Assembly: GCA_025677835.1 (NCBI GenBank)
Contig: JAIXMR010000048.1
Span: 62,001 to 126,000, forward strand
DNA: 64,000 nt
Direction of reading: 5' to 3'
From: Sporodiniella umbellata
Lineage: Eukaryota; Mucoromycota; Mucoromycetes; Mucorales; Rhizopodaceae
Shown here: positions 1-12,149 of the stretch, one piece after another
How positions within the stretch are numbered: the first letter of the stretch is position 1
How the letters are laid out: each line of letters begins with the position of its first letter
Position numbers and translations under genes: made by a program
Notes under the pieces: generated by a model
What the model was told of the DNA's origin: nothing
Databases searched by the model: none
Seen by the model: only the letters and a program-made list of their open reading frames with translations

Positions 1-1140
1 ATTAACATAGTCTTTAAAGAGCAATCATTCAACGAATTTACTTATCAAGGAAGCCTCTAAAGCTATAAGGAACCCAAGCACTATTGTAGTGATGCGCCAA
101 AATAATTGAAATGTTAAGAATATATAAAAAGTGTTGGATATAAAAAGCGTAGATGAAGCTAACGGTCTAAAGATTGCATTTTTTAAGAAGCACATAAAAG
201 TCTGTTTGACAGCTACCTCAGGAATTAAAGACGAGGTTTTTAAAAACACTTAAATATAGCAATGTTGCGGCTTAAAAAAATAAACAGAAACGAGAAGCTG
301 AATATAGTTAACCTACAGCTAAAGCCAAAAAAAAAAAAAAAAAAAAAATAGTGCATTAAATAGTTAAATAAAAAAGCTTGCTCCAACCATAAATTTAGAA
401 GCCTATATAAAAGTGCTATAGAGATAATGCTATACTTAAATAAAGCTGCGCGTGTTTCTGTAGTATATTCCAAAGTTTAGAAACAGAGTTGTCACTAGTT
501 ATGATTTGGTGTACTATATACCTTTTTGTTGTTTGAGTCTCACTTACAGTAATATTTGCGGTGCTCTTTTCTCTATCAACTGGCATATGAAACTTTACAT
601 CCTGTTGTCAACCTGTATCGAAATGAATGATTCAATTTCTGTATATATCTTATTGCTAAAACTTCCCCCTATACAGTGCTGAAATGCCATTTATTATTAT
701 GTCTAGCCCAAGGTTGTATTTGAATATCAGACGGTTGTAAGAATGTTCAGGACTTGAGAGTGTTTGTATCGAAGCCAACAAAAAAAAAAAAAAAAAAAGA
801 AAAAGAAAAAGAAAAGAAAAGAGACAGTTGAAGTAAGATTCTAATACCCCCTAGGTTACTTTAAGTACCTACTATATGGAAATTGAGAATAAAACCAAGC
901 TCATTTTTCTTTTTATCTCAACACTGTTTTATCTTCACTTCGTTCTTTTTTTTTTTTTTTTTCAATTGAGGAAAAGAACATGCCAAATAACCTAGAGAAA
1001 GTATACTCGAAAGAGTATAATCTTTTTAAGGTAGTAGCTTCATGTATAAATATAGGCTTTACGGTATGACTATTTTTTATATAAATATAGAGTGACTAAA
1101 GTTCTTTTGCTGTAGTGGAGAATATGGGTGAATACATATA
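1..1140. other. left-edge AT-rich region, no supported gene
   Basis: No supported gene. Short minus-strand open frames near 25-473 are hydrophobic and broken by a T/A run at about 329-349, so they look like chance frames. There are A-runs at about 780-800 and T-runs at about 946-962. TATA-like sequence at about 1078-1088 precedes the exon-like segments described next. Confidence 0.5.
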
Positions 1141-1146
1141 TTCAAA

Positions 1147-1752
1147 TTGTTGGTAAACAATATAGACATAATACAGTCTGTTTTTGATGAGTTTTATGCA
1201 GAGTTCAGTAAAGAATCTGGTGATACCTTAAATATTGTAGTGAACTGTGTTGTTATTATTTGCTTAATGATTGACCTGTTTGTTTTGACAACAGTATGCT
1301 CTTTTTTTTTTTGTGTGTTGGAAATAGTAACGTTTTTTTAGATACCCTCTCGTTTTTTAAGGTCGAATTGGATACCTGGGTTGGCTTTGTTGTTTGGTCT
1401 CATAAATGATTTCTCTACACAATTTGCAAAGGTCTCAATCAACCGAGAGAAGGATCTTCTGACTTGTGTCAGCAACTTCTCATTGGAAGCGAGTATGACC
1501 GGATTGGTTGAAGAAATCTGCAAAGGCAAAAGTGCTGTGCGACATTTGGACATTTCAATCGCATTACTACGCGACTTCTGTTTATGTGTAAGTTTTTAGT
1601 ATGAGTATAAGCCAATTAATATTGTTTGGTAGGCTATTTACATAGTATCGGCTTACTGCAATCAGCAGACATTGGAAAAATCTATAGAAAGCGAGCAAAA
1701 ATCTTTCACGAGACTGCCTTTGGCAACATTGAATGGCGATACGTTTGATTAA
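1147..1752 (+). CDS. Unrecognised protein, C-terminal exons only
   Basis: Three segments join in one frame through good splice sites. The first ends at 1236 (donor GTAGTG). The second is 1342-1587, after a T-rich TAG acceptor and before GTAAGT. The third is 1633-1752 and ends in TAA. Both introns (105 and 45 nt) are phase 0. The second exon encodes about 82 residues with an amphipathic helical look (motifs LALLFGLINDFSTQF and RHLDISIALLRDF). No convincing ATG opens the first segment; a TTG lies near 1147 and upstream sequence is non-coding. The family was not recognised. It could be the 3' end of a gene whose 5' exons I cannot see, or a decayed copy. An alternative phase for the last exon also reads open, so the C-terminus is uncertain. 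Confidence 0.35.
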
Positions 1753-1803
1753 AGAATAGTAGTTTACTTGTATAAAAAGAAAAGGGCTAAAGTTAAAGAG
1801 CTA

Positions 1804-2716
1804 CTATTTTTGGGCTTTAAACAATCCATCTCTGTCAGCTACATTAAACTGAATCTCAATAATGTCTTTTTCTGCTTTTCCAGGTTTCATTCCAGCTGTG
1901 ATGATATCCCCAGCTTGTACGGGGCCTACACCTGATGGAGTTCCTGTCATGATGAGATCGCCCGCTTCAAGCCTCATGACAGATGATACATATTCAATCA
2001 ATTTTGGAATACTAGCAGATATTCGACGTTAAAAAAAAGCAAAAAAAAAAAAAAAAAAAAGCACAGTTAATTTGCCATGTTCATTCTCTCTCTATACAGT
2101 TTCTGTTCTCTGTTTTGTATTTACCTAAAAATCATGTCTTTCGTGTTCCCTTGTTGACGAAATTTGTCATTGACTTTAAGCCAAAGATCGACATTCTCGG
2201 TATCGGGAATACTTTCTTTGGGAATGAACTCACTAACAGGCGAAAAGGTATCAAATCCTTTAGCTGTGCTCCAAGGTAGCCCTTTATTTTTTGCTTGTAT
2301 CTGGAGATTTCTAGCTGTGCAATCAATAGCTAAAGCATATCCAGCTACATGATCCATAACTTTGGAAGCAGGGCAGTCTCGAGTCTCCTTTCCCATGATG
2401 ACAGCTAACTCAACTAGAAGAAATATCAATGCTCCGTTTTACTTCTTTTTTTCTTGTTTGTTTACTTTCGTGATGAACTTCGCAACCTTTAGGAATTTCA
2501 ATAGTACCGCCATTAGCCAAATAAGATGAGGTTGGTTTTAAAAAAAAGAATGGTGAAGTAGGAACAGCATTGCCTAACTCTTTAGCGTGTTCGCTTTTAA
2601 TGCATAAGATTGTATGCGTATTTAGCAACTCTGGGTCATATTTGTCTTTGTTACCTGAAGTTGCGCCCAATAGCTATAATCTTTTTGCCTGAGGATAAAA
2701 ACGTACGGGCTGACAT
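1804..2716 (-). CDS. FAHD1: Acylpyruvase / oxaloacetate decarboxylase, FAHD1 family
   Basis: Four exons: 2655-2716, 2466-2593, 2125-2413 and 1804-2011 (228 aa). Family members, usually mitochondrial, hydrolyse acylpyruvates and decarboxylate oxaloacetate. The sequence follows human FAHD1 nearly without gaps: GRNFSEH near residue 18, a FLKPTSSY segment, the metal-site HHEIELAVIMGK (about residues 62-73), GLPWSTAKGFDTFSP, and the C-terminal MTGTPSGVGPV loop. Length fits the family (about 220-225). The intron 1 join turns a frame with an in-frame TAA into the conserved GRNF-SEH sequence, which supports the splice. The start is the first ATG before the conserved N-terminus. It diverges from the Hsp70 gene at 3187 across a 470 bp shared upstream region. 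Confidence 0.93.
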
Positions 2717-3186
2717 AATACAGTGTGAGAAAAAAAAACTCAGTCTTGGATAAAAGCTGCTGTCTTTTTACATCAAAAAAACTCGGACGGGCCGTGTAAA
2801 ATCAAACTAAAATATAGATGGGCCATTAAAAAATTAAATACACTGCGCAGCTGGCCCTGGGACAACTGGTAGAGGAGAGTTTTTCTAAAAAAAAAAAAAA
2901 AAGAAAACGCGACATTTAAAGCTCATATGTGGTTTGCATAAAAACCATCAGGACAAAGGGGAGTGAGAGAGGACTCCTAAGACAGTAGTTAAACCAATAT
3001 ACAATAGATGTCAGTAGTGTTGGCTTAAGAAGCCAATCAGGTGAATTGAATTTACATATGTGGCTTACAGTTCCGGAAAGAGTGACCGGACTTGACAAAA
3101 TTTTTTTAGGGTATAACTGAAAAAGACCTGCCAAAGCTAAGAGTTTTCTTTCTCTTTTTTTCTCCCTTTCAGAGTAACTATTAGAA
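2717..3186. promoter_or_regulatory. shared upstream region of FAHD1 (-) and SSB (+)
   Basis: This 470 bp segment separates divergently transcribed genes and probably holds both promoters. Just before the Hsp70 ATG there is a long pyrimidine tract ending in TTTCAG at about 3173, preceded by GCTAAG, which looks like the 3' end of a 5'-UTR intron. The TTCCGGAA palindrome near 3071 could be a factor site, but I cannot assign it. Confidence 0.4.
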
Positions 3187-5256
3187 ATGTCTGCTGAATA
3201 CGAGGGTGCTATTGGTATTGATTTGGGTACTACGTAAGTGAAAACAAAACAAACGCTTGCTTTTTACTAACTTCTTTAAACAGCTACTCCTGTGTTGGTG
3301 TTTGGGAATCCGAACGTGTCGAAATCATTGCTAACGAACAAGGTAACCGTACTACTCCTTCCTACGTTGCTTTCTCCGATGCCGAACGTCTCATTGGTGA
3401 TGCTGCTAAGAACCAAGCCGCCATGAACCCCAAAAATACCGTCTTCGATGCTAAGCGTCTCATCGGTCGTCGTTTCGATGATGCTGATGTTCAAGCTGAC
3501 ATGAAGAACTGGCCTTTCACTGTCATTGACAAGGAAGAAAAGCCTTTCATCCAAGTTGAATCTGAAGGTGAAACCAAAACTTTCTCTGCTCAAGGTAAAT
3601 TGATTGTACCCATTTAAACAAAGCACTAAGCTTTACCAATACACAGAAATCTCCTCCATGGTTCTTATCAAGATGAAGGAAATTGCTGAAGCTAAGATTG
3701 GCAAGAAGGTTTCCAAGGCCGTTGTTACTGTCCCTGCCTACTTCAACGACAGTAAGTTAACACAGCCTTTATATACAACAAGAAAATGTTAACAAACATA
3801 TCATTATATAGGTCAACGTCAAGCTACCAAGGATGCTGGTGTCATTGCTGGTCTTGAAGTTCTCCGTATCATCAACGAACCCACTGCTGCCGGTAAGATA
3901 GAAATAAATTCATCAAAAGACTTTTGCTAACTATTCCCATTAGCCATTGCTTACGGTTTGGATGCTAACGATAAGTCCGAACGTAACGTTCTTATCTACG
4001 ATTTGGGTGGAGGAACCTTCGATGTTTCCCTCTTGACCATCTCCGGTGGTGTTTTCGCTGTCAAGGCTACTGCTGGTAACACTCACTTGGGTGGTGAAGA
4101 TTTCGATAACACTCTTGTCAACCACTTTGTTCAAGAAATCAAGCGTAAGCACAAGAAGGATATCACTGGTGATGCCCGTGCTCTCCGTCGTCTCCGTTCT
4201 GCCTCTGAACGTGCTAAGCGTACCTTGTCTTCTTTGACTCAAACCACCGTCGAAGTCGACTCTCTCTTCGAAGGTGTTGATTTCCAATCCAACATCACTC
4301 GTGCCAAGTTTGAAGAAATCAACTCTGTTGCCTTCCAAGGTACCATTGAACCCGTCGAACGTGTCCTCAAGGATGCTAAGATAGACAAGAAGAAGGTTGA
4401 CGAAATCGTCCTTGTCGGTGGTTCCACCCGTATCCCCAAGATCCAATCTCTCCTTCAAGACCTCTTTGACGGTAAGGAGTTGAACAAGTCCATCAACCCT
4501 GATGAAGCTGTCGCTTACGGTGCCGCTGTCCAAGCCGCTGTCCTCACCAACCAAGCTGGTAACGAAAAGACCCAAGACTTGTTGTTGTTGGATGTCGTTC
4601 CCCTCTCTTTGGGTGTTGAGATGCAAGGTGGTATTATGGCTGTTGTCGTTCCCCGTAACTCTCCTATCCCCTGTCAAAAGTCCAAGGTCTTCACCACCGC
4701 TGCTGATAACCAAACCACTGTCACTTTCCCCGTCTACGAAGGTGAGCGTTTGATGACCAAGGAAAACAACCTTTTGGGTGAATTCTCCCTCTCTGGTTTG
4801 ATCCCTGCTCCCCGCGGTACTCCTGAACTTCTCTGTACCTTCGATTTGGATGCCAACGGTATCTTGAAGGTCACCGCCCAAGACAAGACCACTGGTCGTA
4901 AGGCTGATGTCACCATCTCTAACTCTACTCGTCTCTCTGCTGCCGATATCGAACGTATGGTTCAAGACGCCGAAAAGAACGCTGAATCTGATAAGGAGCG
5001 TGAAGCCGTTGTCCAAGCCAAGCAAGATCTCGAATCTTATGTCTACCAAGTCGAAAACAACATCTCTGACCCCAACGTCAACATGAAGCTCCGTCGTGGT
5101 GACCGTGAAGCCATCGAAGCTGCTCTTGCTGAAGCTATGGAGTTGATGGAAATCTCTGCTGAAGATGCCAAGGCTGATGACCTTAAGGCTGCCCAATCCA
5201 AGTTGAAGCGTGCTTCCACTCGTGCCTTTGCTCACGTTTACTCTAACCGTCGTTAA
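3187..5256 (+). CDS. SSB1: Ribosome-associated Hsp70, Ssb type
   Basis: Five exons: 3187-3233, 3284-3594, 3647-3751, 3812-3892 and 3944-5256 (618 aa; yeast Ssb1 is 613). Ssb Hsp70s bind nascent chains at the ribosome exit and help co-translational folding with a J-protein partner. Visible landmarks are the ATP-phosphate loop IDLGTTYSCVG at the N-terminus, [29 protein letters not shown] and VGGSTRIPK. The alpha-helical lid follows. The C-terminus is YSNRR and lacks the EEVD tail of cytosolic Ssa-type Hsp70, and long stretches ([45 protein letters not shown]) fit the Ssb clade. Codons are strongly biased (CAA, GAA, AAG, C-ending), as expected for a highly expressed gene. A long open frame on the opposite strand is a by-product of this bias. 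Confidence 0.96.
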
Positions 5257-5840
5257 GTTGAGAAATACTACTAAAAATGATCAATTTTTGTCTATAAATA
5301 ATTTACAATAAAACCGAGCTGTAAAAATAGTAACTTTTTATTCTTGAATCAAAGACTTTGTTCTCCAACGCCCAAAAAGATCCAGGACTTGATAATAGTA
5401 GTTTGATCAAGATTCTCAAATGGCCAAAATTACTTATTAGGCTTATAAGCAAAATCATTTTGTAATGCCTTTGTTTGCCTGCGTTCTCTATACGTGTTTT
5501 TGATACCCATTTTGAACTCTTTTAGTACGAAATAGGACAATTAACAAAAAAAAAAGTTGACTGCTTAGTCCCTAGTAAAGCATTGTTTTTTTTTTTTTTT
5601 TGAGACAAAACTGCAACAACAATGTATAACGTCGGCCTTTTGTCTGGTTGCCTGTTTTTGTTTACTTTGTAGGTTGTCTAGTTTGCATCAAGGCATTAAA
5701 TTAGTATTGTATGTGCCAACATTATCCTTTTAAAGCAACTTTAACACATGAACAAAGCAAGTGTTAAGTTTATTCTGTATGTCTTTTTTTTTTTTTTTTA
5801 TAAGAACAATGGTTCAAAACATAGAAAATATTATACAAAA
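5257..5840. other. convergent 3' spacer, SSB / NBP2
   Basis: A 584 bp spacer between convergent genes. An AATAAA-type signal at about 5307 follows the SSB stop and probably serves its polyadenylation. Otherwise T-runs near 5586-5600 and 5786-5799; no coding or RNA gene seen. Confidence 0.5.
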
Positions 5841-6638
5841 TTAAATCAACTCCACATAGGACTCAGGCACTAAACCGGTTTGATCTTGTACATCGGCTAT
5901 AAGCCATCCCTACACGTTTTATAGTCAAAAAAAAAAAAACAATAAATAAATTAGAATTTCAAAAATGCTCTATCTTACAGGACACTCGCGATACTGGACC
6001 CATATTGTTTGGCCTGCTTTTAGTCCCACTTCATACTCGGCTTCTGGTACGAAATCGAACAAGGCTCGAGCATCTCTTCCGTTAAAATCTGGGGATGATA
6101 AAGATAAGGTGGATTGGATGTCTGGTAAAGGATTTCCAAAATGAAGTGGCGAATCTTTGGCGTAAGCAAAATCGCGTATATTTACAAAGCCTATATAGTA
6201 TAAAATGGTTTAATAAGAAAGACACGATGTGGCCGTTTACCGATTGTTGCCTAGGATTTGTATTTGTTAGATATAAAGCATGATATGAATCTTTTAGTTT
6301 ACTTCTGTCGTTGGCTCTTCTTTCATGCTTGATGTGTCTGGATCTTCTTTCAATGCATGCGTGAGGATGTCATCAAAAGAGGATTGTAAAGCTGTTTTAA
6401 ACGATGGTTGAATAGAGCATCTTTTATCCAGTTCCTCTTCTTCCTCCCTTTCGCTACCACTGCTGCTATAGCTACAGTTGCTGTCTGGATAGCTTGGTTT
6501 TCTTTCAAAATTTCTTTTTCGAGTCACCTAAATTAGTAAATGAGCACAATTTCACTTTCTTAAAATAGAGAAAATGGCACTTGTTTATACCTTCTTTAAC
6601 AACAGAGTAAGCGCAATCACTGTATTTAAACTCATCAT
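5841..6638 (-). CDS. NBP2: SH3-domain adaptor, Nbp2/Skb5-like
   Basis: Five exons are inferred: 6591-6638, 6303-6527, 6241-6250 (a 10-nt microexon), 5979-6190 and 5841-5909 (187 aa). In yeast, Nbp2 recruits the phosphatase Ptc1 to MAP-kinase cascades such as HOG. The C-terminal 60 residues form an SH3 domain: ALFDFVPEAEYEVGLKAGQ, then GWLIADVQ, then TGLVPESYVEL. Before it is an IRDFAYAKDSPLHFG segment, which I recall as typical of this family. The N-terminal part is acidic and serine-rich (SEREEEEEL). The microexon is needed: a direct join of exon 2 to exon 4 meets a stop, whereas GCAACAATCG restores the frame and gives ATIGFVNIRDFAY. Its flanking introns (52 and 50 nt) have clear donors and TAG acceptors, and the first has a CTAAC branch site. 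The extreme N-terminus is less certain; the ATG lies only about 10 bp from a TATA-like stretch. Confidence 0.8.
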
Positions 6639-9600
6639 AATTTGTGTTATATAAAAGGAATGTATGGGGGTTTGAAGTATATGTTTAAATAGAAAACTTT
6701 AGCAAACTTGTGTGTACGGCTATTTGTGTGTGTAGTTCTGGCACTTTTTTTTTTTTTAAAAAAAAAATCAATTAGGTTTATTCAATATCTTTTTAATCGT
6801 GCCGCCACTAGTGAATACAAAAAAAAAAAAAAAAAAAAAAAGTAACCCAGAAAAAGGGATGGGGATAAAGGGGGAGGACGGTATGGAGTACGCAGAAAAA
6901 GAAAGAAAAACGAAAACAGCGAAAAAGAGTATTTGAAATAAATCAATGAAAACACAAGACTCCAAATTTGGGCTTGTAAACACGCCGTTTTTTTAAGCTC
7001 CCGATAGGGAGAATCTCTCATTTCGGTTCCTCTTTGTGTTTGACACAAATACAGATGCAATTTAAAACATATTCAATTTAATTGAGTTTACAAGATGACT
7101 ACTCAAGGCTATCCTAACAACCAAGTGATATACAGATAAAGTAGATCATTTCATGTGTAGAAGGGTTACACATATACATATAAATGTAAATTTACGAGAA
7201 GATGGAAGGTTGTATTTTAGTTTATTGTACTATACCTACTAATTTCAAGTAAAAATACGCCACTTTTCCCCCTAAAAGCTGGATATATAGTGATCATTAG
7301 CTCGGTTTTATTTAAAGGTTTTTGTATTATGTATTTGTATCCACCATCTAAAACGCTTTGAAACTGTGCACAGTTTTCGTGTAATGAAAAGCTGCAAAGA
7401 ACCTAAAGTAAAAAAAACGTAACGTGTCACATACAACTCGATCATCAATTCATATGATTTACGTTTTTTTTATTTAGAAATGGCTTTCTTTCTGATAGCG
7501 ATAGTACAATAGGTATTTTGAGTTAGACAAACAGCCAATTTATAGAAGTTTACATAAAACCGTGGAATAACAGATGTATATGAGCCCTGAGTCTATTTGC
7601 TTTGTAATCTAGCTTTTTATTGTTGGCTCACAAGAGCCTAGTAAGGTTAATTTTAAGCAACTCCAGAGCTGTAATAGTCAATTACAAGCATTCAGTCTAT
7701 AGAAGGACTATCAACCGAGCTGTGATATATATAGTATGGTTACGTTTAACGTCTACGACTAGTTTTCAAGCTTAAACAAAGGTCATGGCTTGAACCTATG
7801 TTCATAATGATGCCTTTTTTCTATAGCCACTTGAGATCGCTAATACCTTGTATCATCTACATGATTGCTAACAAAAGTGAGGTTCTGAGTACTCTTTTGT
7901 GCCTAAAGAGCGTTTCATAAAACAAAACACCAAGCGCTTGAAATATATTTATTTTGGCTGGATTTGTAGAGTAAAAATTTCGTATTATTACACAGGATAT
8001 AACCAAGATGTCTTTCAAGAGACAACTTTTAAAGGGGATTTACTAGCATTAACGCTATGGTCATTGTTACTGTAAAAAATCAAAGTGACAAAAGAATGTA
8101 GCATTCGGCTTATAGAAACGAAGAACAACAGTACTTTGGGAACACTGACAGCACTCCAACCTAGTAGTTGGAGTTTAAAAAATAACTACAATTTAGTAGC
8201 TATATTTTTTTTGCCAAGCCTAGTATTCGACATTTGGCCCTTGACGTAAAAAAAAGCAAAAATAAAGGAGGTAGCTTCAGTGTTTACAAAGACTTTCAGG
8301 AAAACCCTGTTTAGAAATGTTATATTTGATGCTCAGCAATTTTATAGATTTCATTGTTTATTTGACTGTGAAAAATGTTTGTTTTAGGAATAAATTACCT
8401 CTACATAAAAATCATAGGATTTCAATTACACATGCCCTTGTCCATGTATCACAAAAACCCTATCATGTGTGAAATTTTTTGATTATTTAGTTAGGATGGT
8501 TGTGTAATGTATTTGAAAGTACAAGACAACTAATTCCAGTAAAAAGAAAATCAGTCAATTGATCCAAACTCATGAGCAAATAAAAAACTATATGCTTTAC
8601 TAAAGATAGAAAGAAGAAACGATGGTTGAAATGTTGGCTTATGTCACTACGCACTGAAAATCTTTTCTCTAGGCACAGTAAAAGCCTCAAAAAAACTCTT
8701 TTAGCAGCTTGTTGGTAGTACATGTTTGTGTTTGTGTCTTGAAAAACAAAGTTCAATTATGCGTACACCATCAGCCTCATTATAGTTTTTTTTTGTAGGA
8801 ACGATTTTGTTTCTAGTACCACCAATACAGCAGATATCCTTAAGCTTGCTATGTTGATAACAACTAAAATTTCAAAGGCCAAATAATTTTTAAAATAAAT
8901 GTAAAGCTGTTTTTCCCTTCCATTTAATATTGTTTTCAACAAAGCAGCTCTACAGACGGTACTTTTTTATGCTGATGCTAGAAAGCTTTGGTTCCTAATT
9001 TTGCTCTTGCGATGGTTTCGTTTGTTTGGAAAGATATATTATCAAACACATCATTGCACTTGCTATAAGCTTATTTTAGTCTATGTCCCGATCTGTATCG
9101 GCGACGTAGTCCATTTTGGCGGAAATTTTGCTTTTGACAAAAAAAAAAAAAAAAAAACAGTTCTTGAATCGATAGAGAAAAAATACGACATTTTTATCAC
9201 TATCGTTTGATTTATAGAAAAGTTGCAAAAGAAGTAAGCGCCAGTTTTTTAAGTGTGCATAGAAATATATTTCATCTGTAGCTTTATCTACGTGAGAAAG
9301 TATAGCTCTTCAAAGGACCAATGTAGCTCTCTGTTAAAACGGAAGCCGCCCGTCCTTAGCCTCTCAATTATAGTATCACGTATTGTATTTCTTAAAGAGA
9401 TCTTTATAATATTCTAATTTAACTATGGGGGTGTATAGTTTTCAAGAAAGTCAATTACAACCGCTTTTGTTTTTTGAAGGGTTGTGGTGGGTGGATTATT
9501 CTAACATTGTGCTGGCTTCTGCAAGTTTAAATTCAAAGACCGTTAATATCCAAGTATGTCATTGGCTCCGTTTAGCTTTAAATTTTAATTAGTCAAAACG

Positions 9601-10778
9601 GTCATTTTTCGAACTCCAATTTGACTCTTCATTTTAAATACGAAATCAAGAACAAGTTTTTTCTAAAAATCAACAGGGATATCTTGCTGTGAGTTGCTGA
9701 GACAATGGGTCTTTGTATTTAGCTTTCAATAGACGAAGTTTCAAGAAAAAAGCAAGCCTTTCGAGTGTTAATAAGTGCAATTAGAGTTCAAGAAAGAAAT
9801 ATGCGATAAATACTTTACATAACTTACCTTGATGAAGGCAAGACTGGCTTTTATACTTACTCCTGAACAAGTACTAAAAGTGATTTACTGTTACAAGTAA
9901 CTAGGCGTTCTTGTTCAAGTAGTATGAGTACAAATCAAGTGCTGTTATAGAGAAAAAATAAGTATAATTTGACCTCAGACCTCCTTCGCAGTTTATTTCT
10001 ATAAGAACCAAAATTTGACCTTTTGTCTAGAACAGCATCATCTATATAAGGTTTTTTTACCGCTCAAAAAACATATCTTGAGCTTTTTTTAAATACTGAG
10101 GGCGACACCGAAGGACGTTTTAACTCACGCCCAAAAAACAGTTTCTTGTGAGTATAATACAAAAATTCTGGCAGTGCACTTGATATTTTTATTATTGTAG
10201 TGGATATAAGCAATTGTTTATAATCGTTTACTGCTTCATTCATTTGCTGTGTGAGCGGCATACATAGGGATATCGTACCATATTAAGCACACACGCGTAT
10301 ATACATACATATAATATTTCTTTATTTTATATACCTCATTGATAACTATCCTTTTTTTGTTTTTTAATGGGAAAATGGCTGTATGTATACTAAGACTTGA
10401 GAAGACAGTTTTGTTTTAATTGGTGAACCTTTATCTTATTGGGGTCATGATAGTAAGCAATTTCAACAAACTGCAAAGGTTTAAGCATGTATTGCACACT
10501 ACTGAATATAGATGATTTGATCAATGGGGAAACTTTTGAAATCGATCAAATAAAGTAAAGCAAGGTACTGTTACAGCCAGATTTAAGGAAAATTCTTGCC
10601 TTTTATAGTGCTCTCAGAAAGAGGGAAAAAAAAATGAGGGGGAGTTATAGTGTGACTACGCTTGCCGCACATACTTTTTTTCGGAGCAAGGTTTTTGGGG
10701 GGCAGTTAAGTGAGAGATGCCCAGCGCAGTTGAAAGCATGAAGGATTGGCTCAAGCCAAAGTTTCCTTCTCTTCCAAC
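6639..10778. other. 4.1 kb gene-poor region
   Basis: No exon chain, conserved motif, tRNA or rRNA was found. The open frames present (for example minus-strand 8487-8756 and 8757-8942) are low-complexity, lack family resemblance and do not extend through plausible splice sites. It contains a T13-A10 junction at 6745-6767 and A-runs near 6820-6841 and 9139-9157. The right end (about 10600-10778) is the likely RPS6 promoter: it includes a short pyrimidine tract just before the ATG. Confidence 0.5.
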
Positions 10779-11919
10779 ATGAAAGTAAGCAAACCATCTA
10801 GGACGAAAAAAAAGAAACTTTGAGAAACCAAACAAAGGAAGAGAGAGAAAGAGAAAGAAATAGATGGATGGAAAATAGATGGATGGAAACAGTAATTTTG
10901 TCAGGATGGATCAAACAGTAGTTTTATAACAATTTAAAAAAGACAAAAGACATTACAGCCCCATTGACATTTCAGTTTTCTCTCTTCCTTTGTTTCTCCA
11001 ATTTTCTTTTTTTTTTTCGTTTCTTAAAAACAATAACGTTTCGCACTGGGTGCTTACCAACCGCTTTTTTTTTAATAGTTGAACATCGCCAATCCAGCCA
11101 CCGGCTGCCAAAAGTTGATTGATATCGAAGATGAACGTAGACTGTAAGTTTTTGAATTGTGTGTGAGGGTTTCAATATATTGAAATGGATAATTAGTCGT
11201 GGCTTCTACGATAAGCGTATGGCCCAAGAAGTCTCTGGTGATTCTCTCGGTGATGAATTCAAGGGCTATGTTTTCCGTATCACTGGTGGTAACGATAAAC
11301 AAGGTTTCCCCATGAAGCAAGGTGTTCTCTTGCCTCACCGTGTCAAGCTTTTGATGTCCAAGGGCCACTCTTGCTATCGTCCTCGCCGTACCGGCGAACG
11401 TAAGAGAAAGTCTGTTCGTGGTTGTATCGTTGGTTCTGACCTCTCTGTCTTGTCTCTTGTTGTTGTCAAGCAAGGTGAACAAGACATTCCTGGTTTGACC
11501 GATACCACTGTCCCTAAGCGCCTTGGTCCCAAGCGTGCTTCCAAGATCAGAAAGTTCTTCGTATGTAACTTTGAATCAGAACGTGCCTTTTTTCTTACCT
11601 CTTTTTTTTTTTTTTGAAAAAAACTTAGAACTTGTCCAAGGAAGACGATGTTCGCAAGTACGTTATCCGTCGTGAAGTTCAATCCAAGACCGAAGGTAAG
11701 AAGGTCTACACTAAGGCTCCCAAGATCCAACGTCTTGTTACTCCCCGTACTCTCCAACACAAGAGACACAGACAAGCCATTAAGCGTAGAAGAACTGAAG
11801 CTTCTCGTGAAGCTGAAGCTGAATACAAGCAATTGCTTGCCAAGCGTGTTAAGGAAGCTAAGGACAAGAAGATCGAACGTCGCCGTACTTCTTCCATGCA
11901 AAAGTCTGCTTCTGCTTAA
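10779..11919 (+). CDS. RPS6: 40S ribosomal protein S6 (eS6)
   Basis: Four exons: 10779-10784 (ATGAAA only), 11079-11143, 11197-11560 and 11629-11919 (241 aa; yeast 236). eS6 is a small-subunit protein whose C-terminal serines are TOR-pathway phosphorylation targets. Exon 2 gives [12 protein letters not shown], continuing the usual MK start. Exon 3 has [45 protein letters not shown] and [18 protein letters not shown]. Exon 4 has NLSKEDDVR, the [13 protein letters not shown] segment and a basic C-terminus ending in [13 protein letters not shown] with the expected Arg-rich, serine-containing phospho-tail. The first intron is 294 nt, about five times the local norm, with GATG-rich short repeats near 10860-10910. 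I looked there for box C/D snoRNA motifs and saw none. An AATAAA-like signal follows the stop near 11937. Confidence 0.97.
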
Positions 11920-11944
11920 AAAACCTTTTTTTTATTCAAATAAA

Positions 11945-11984
11945 TTGTGCGTGTGTGCGTGCGTGTGTGTGTGTGTATATATAT
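11945..11984. repeat. GT/TA microsatellite 3' of RPS6
   Basis: Imperfect GT dinucleotide run passing into TA, directly downstream of the RPS6 polyadenylation region. Confidence 0.85.
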
Positions 11985-12149
11985 GTATTATCAACAAAAG
12001 AAGAATATGAGGAGAAAAAACGAGCAATGTGCCAAAAGAAGCGACTAACTATTTGTGTCCATACAGACATGCAAGTACATACTTGCGCTTCTGCTCACTT
12101 CCGTTTTGTTTTTTTAAAAATAAAAAAGCATATATTAAGGGAAGATTAT

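Noticed and set aside
3940..5235. 431-codon minus-strand frame opposite SSB
   Set aside because: Mirror of a strongly codon-biased Hsp70 exon; composition is not protein-like and the plus strand is clearly Hsp70.
8487..8942. Minus-strand frames of 89 and 61 codons in the 4.1 kb gap
   Set aside because: No domain, no splice continuation, AT-rich chance composition.
10785..11078. snoRNA in the long RPS6 intron
   Set aside because: No recognisable box C/D or H/ACA motifs by eye.
11072..11901. Minus-strand frames of 136 and 175 codons over RPS6
   Set aside because: Shadows of the RPS6 exons, running through introns.
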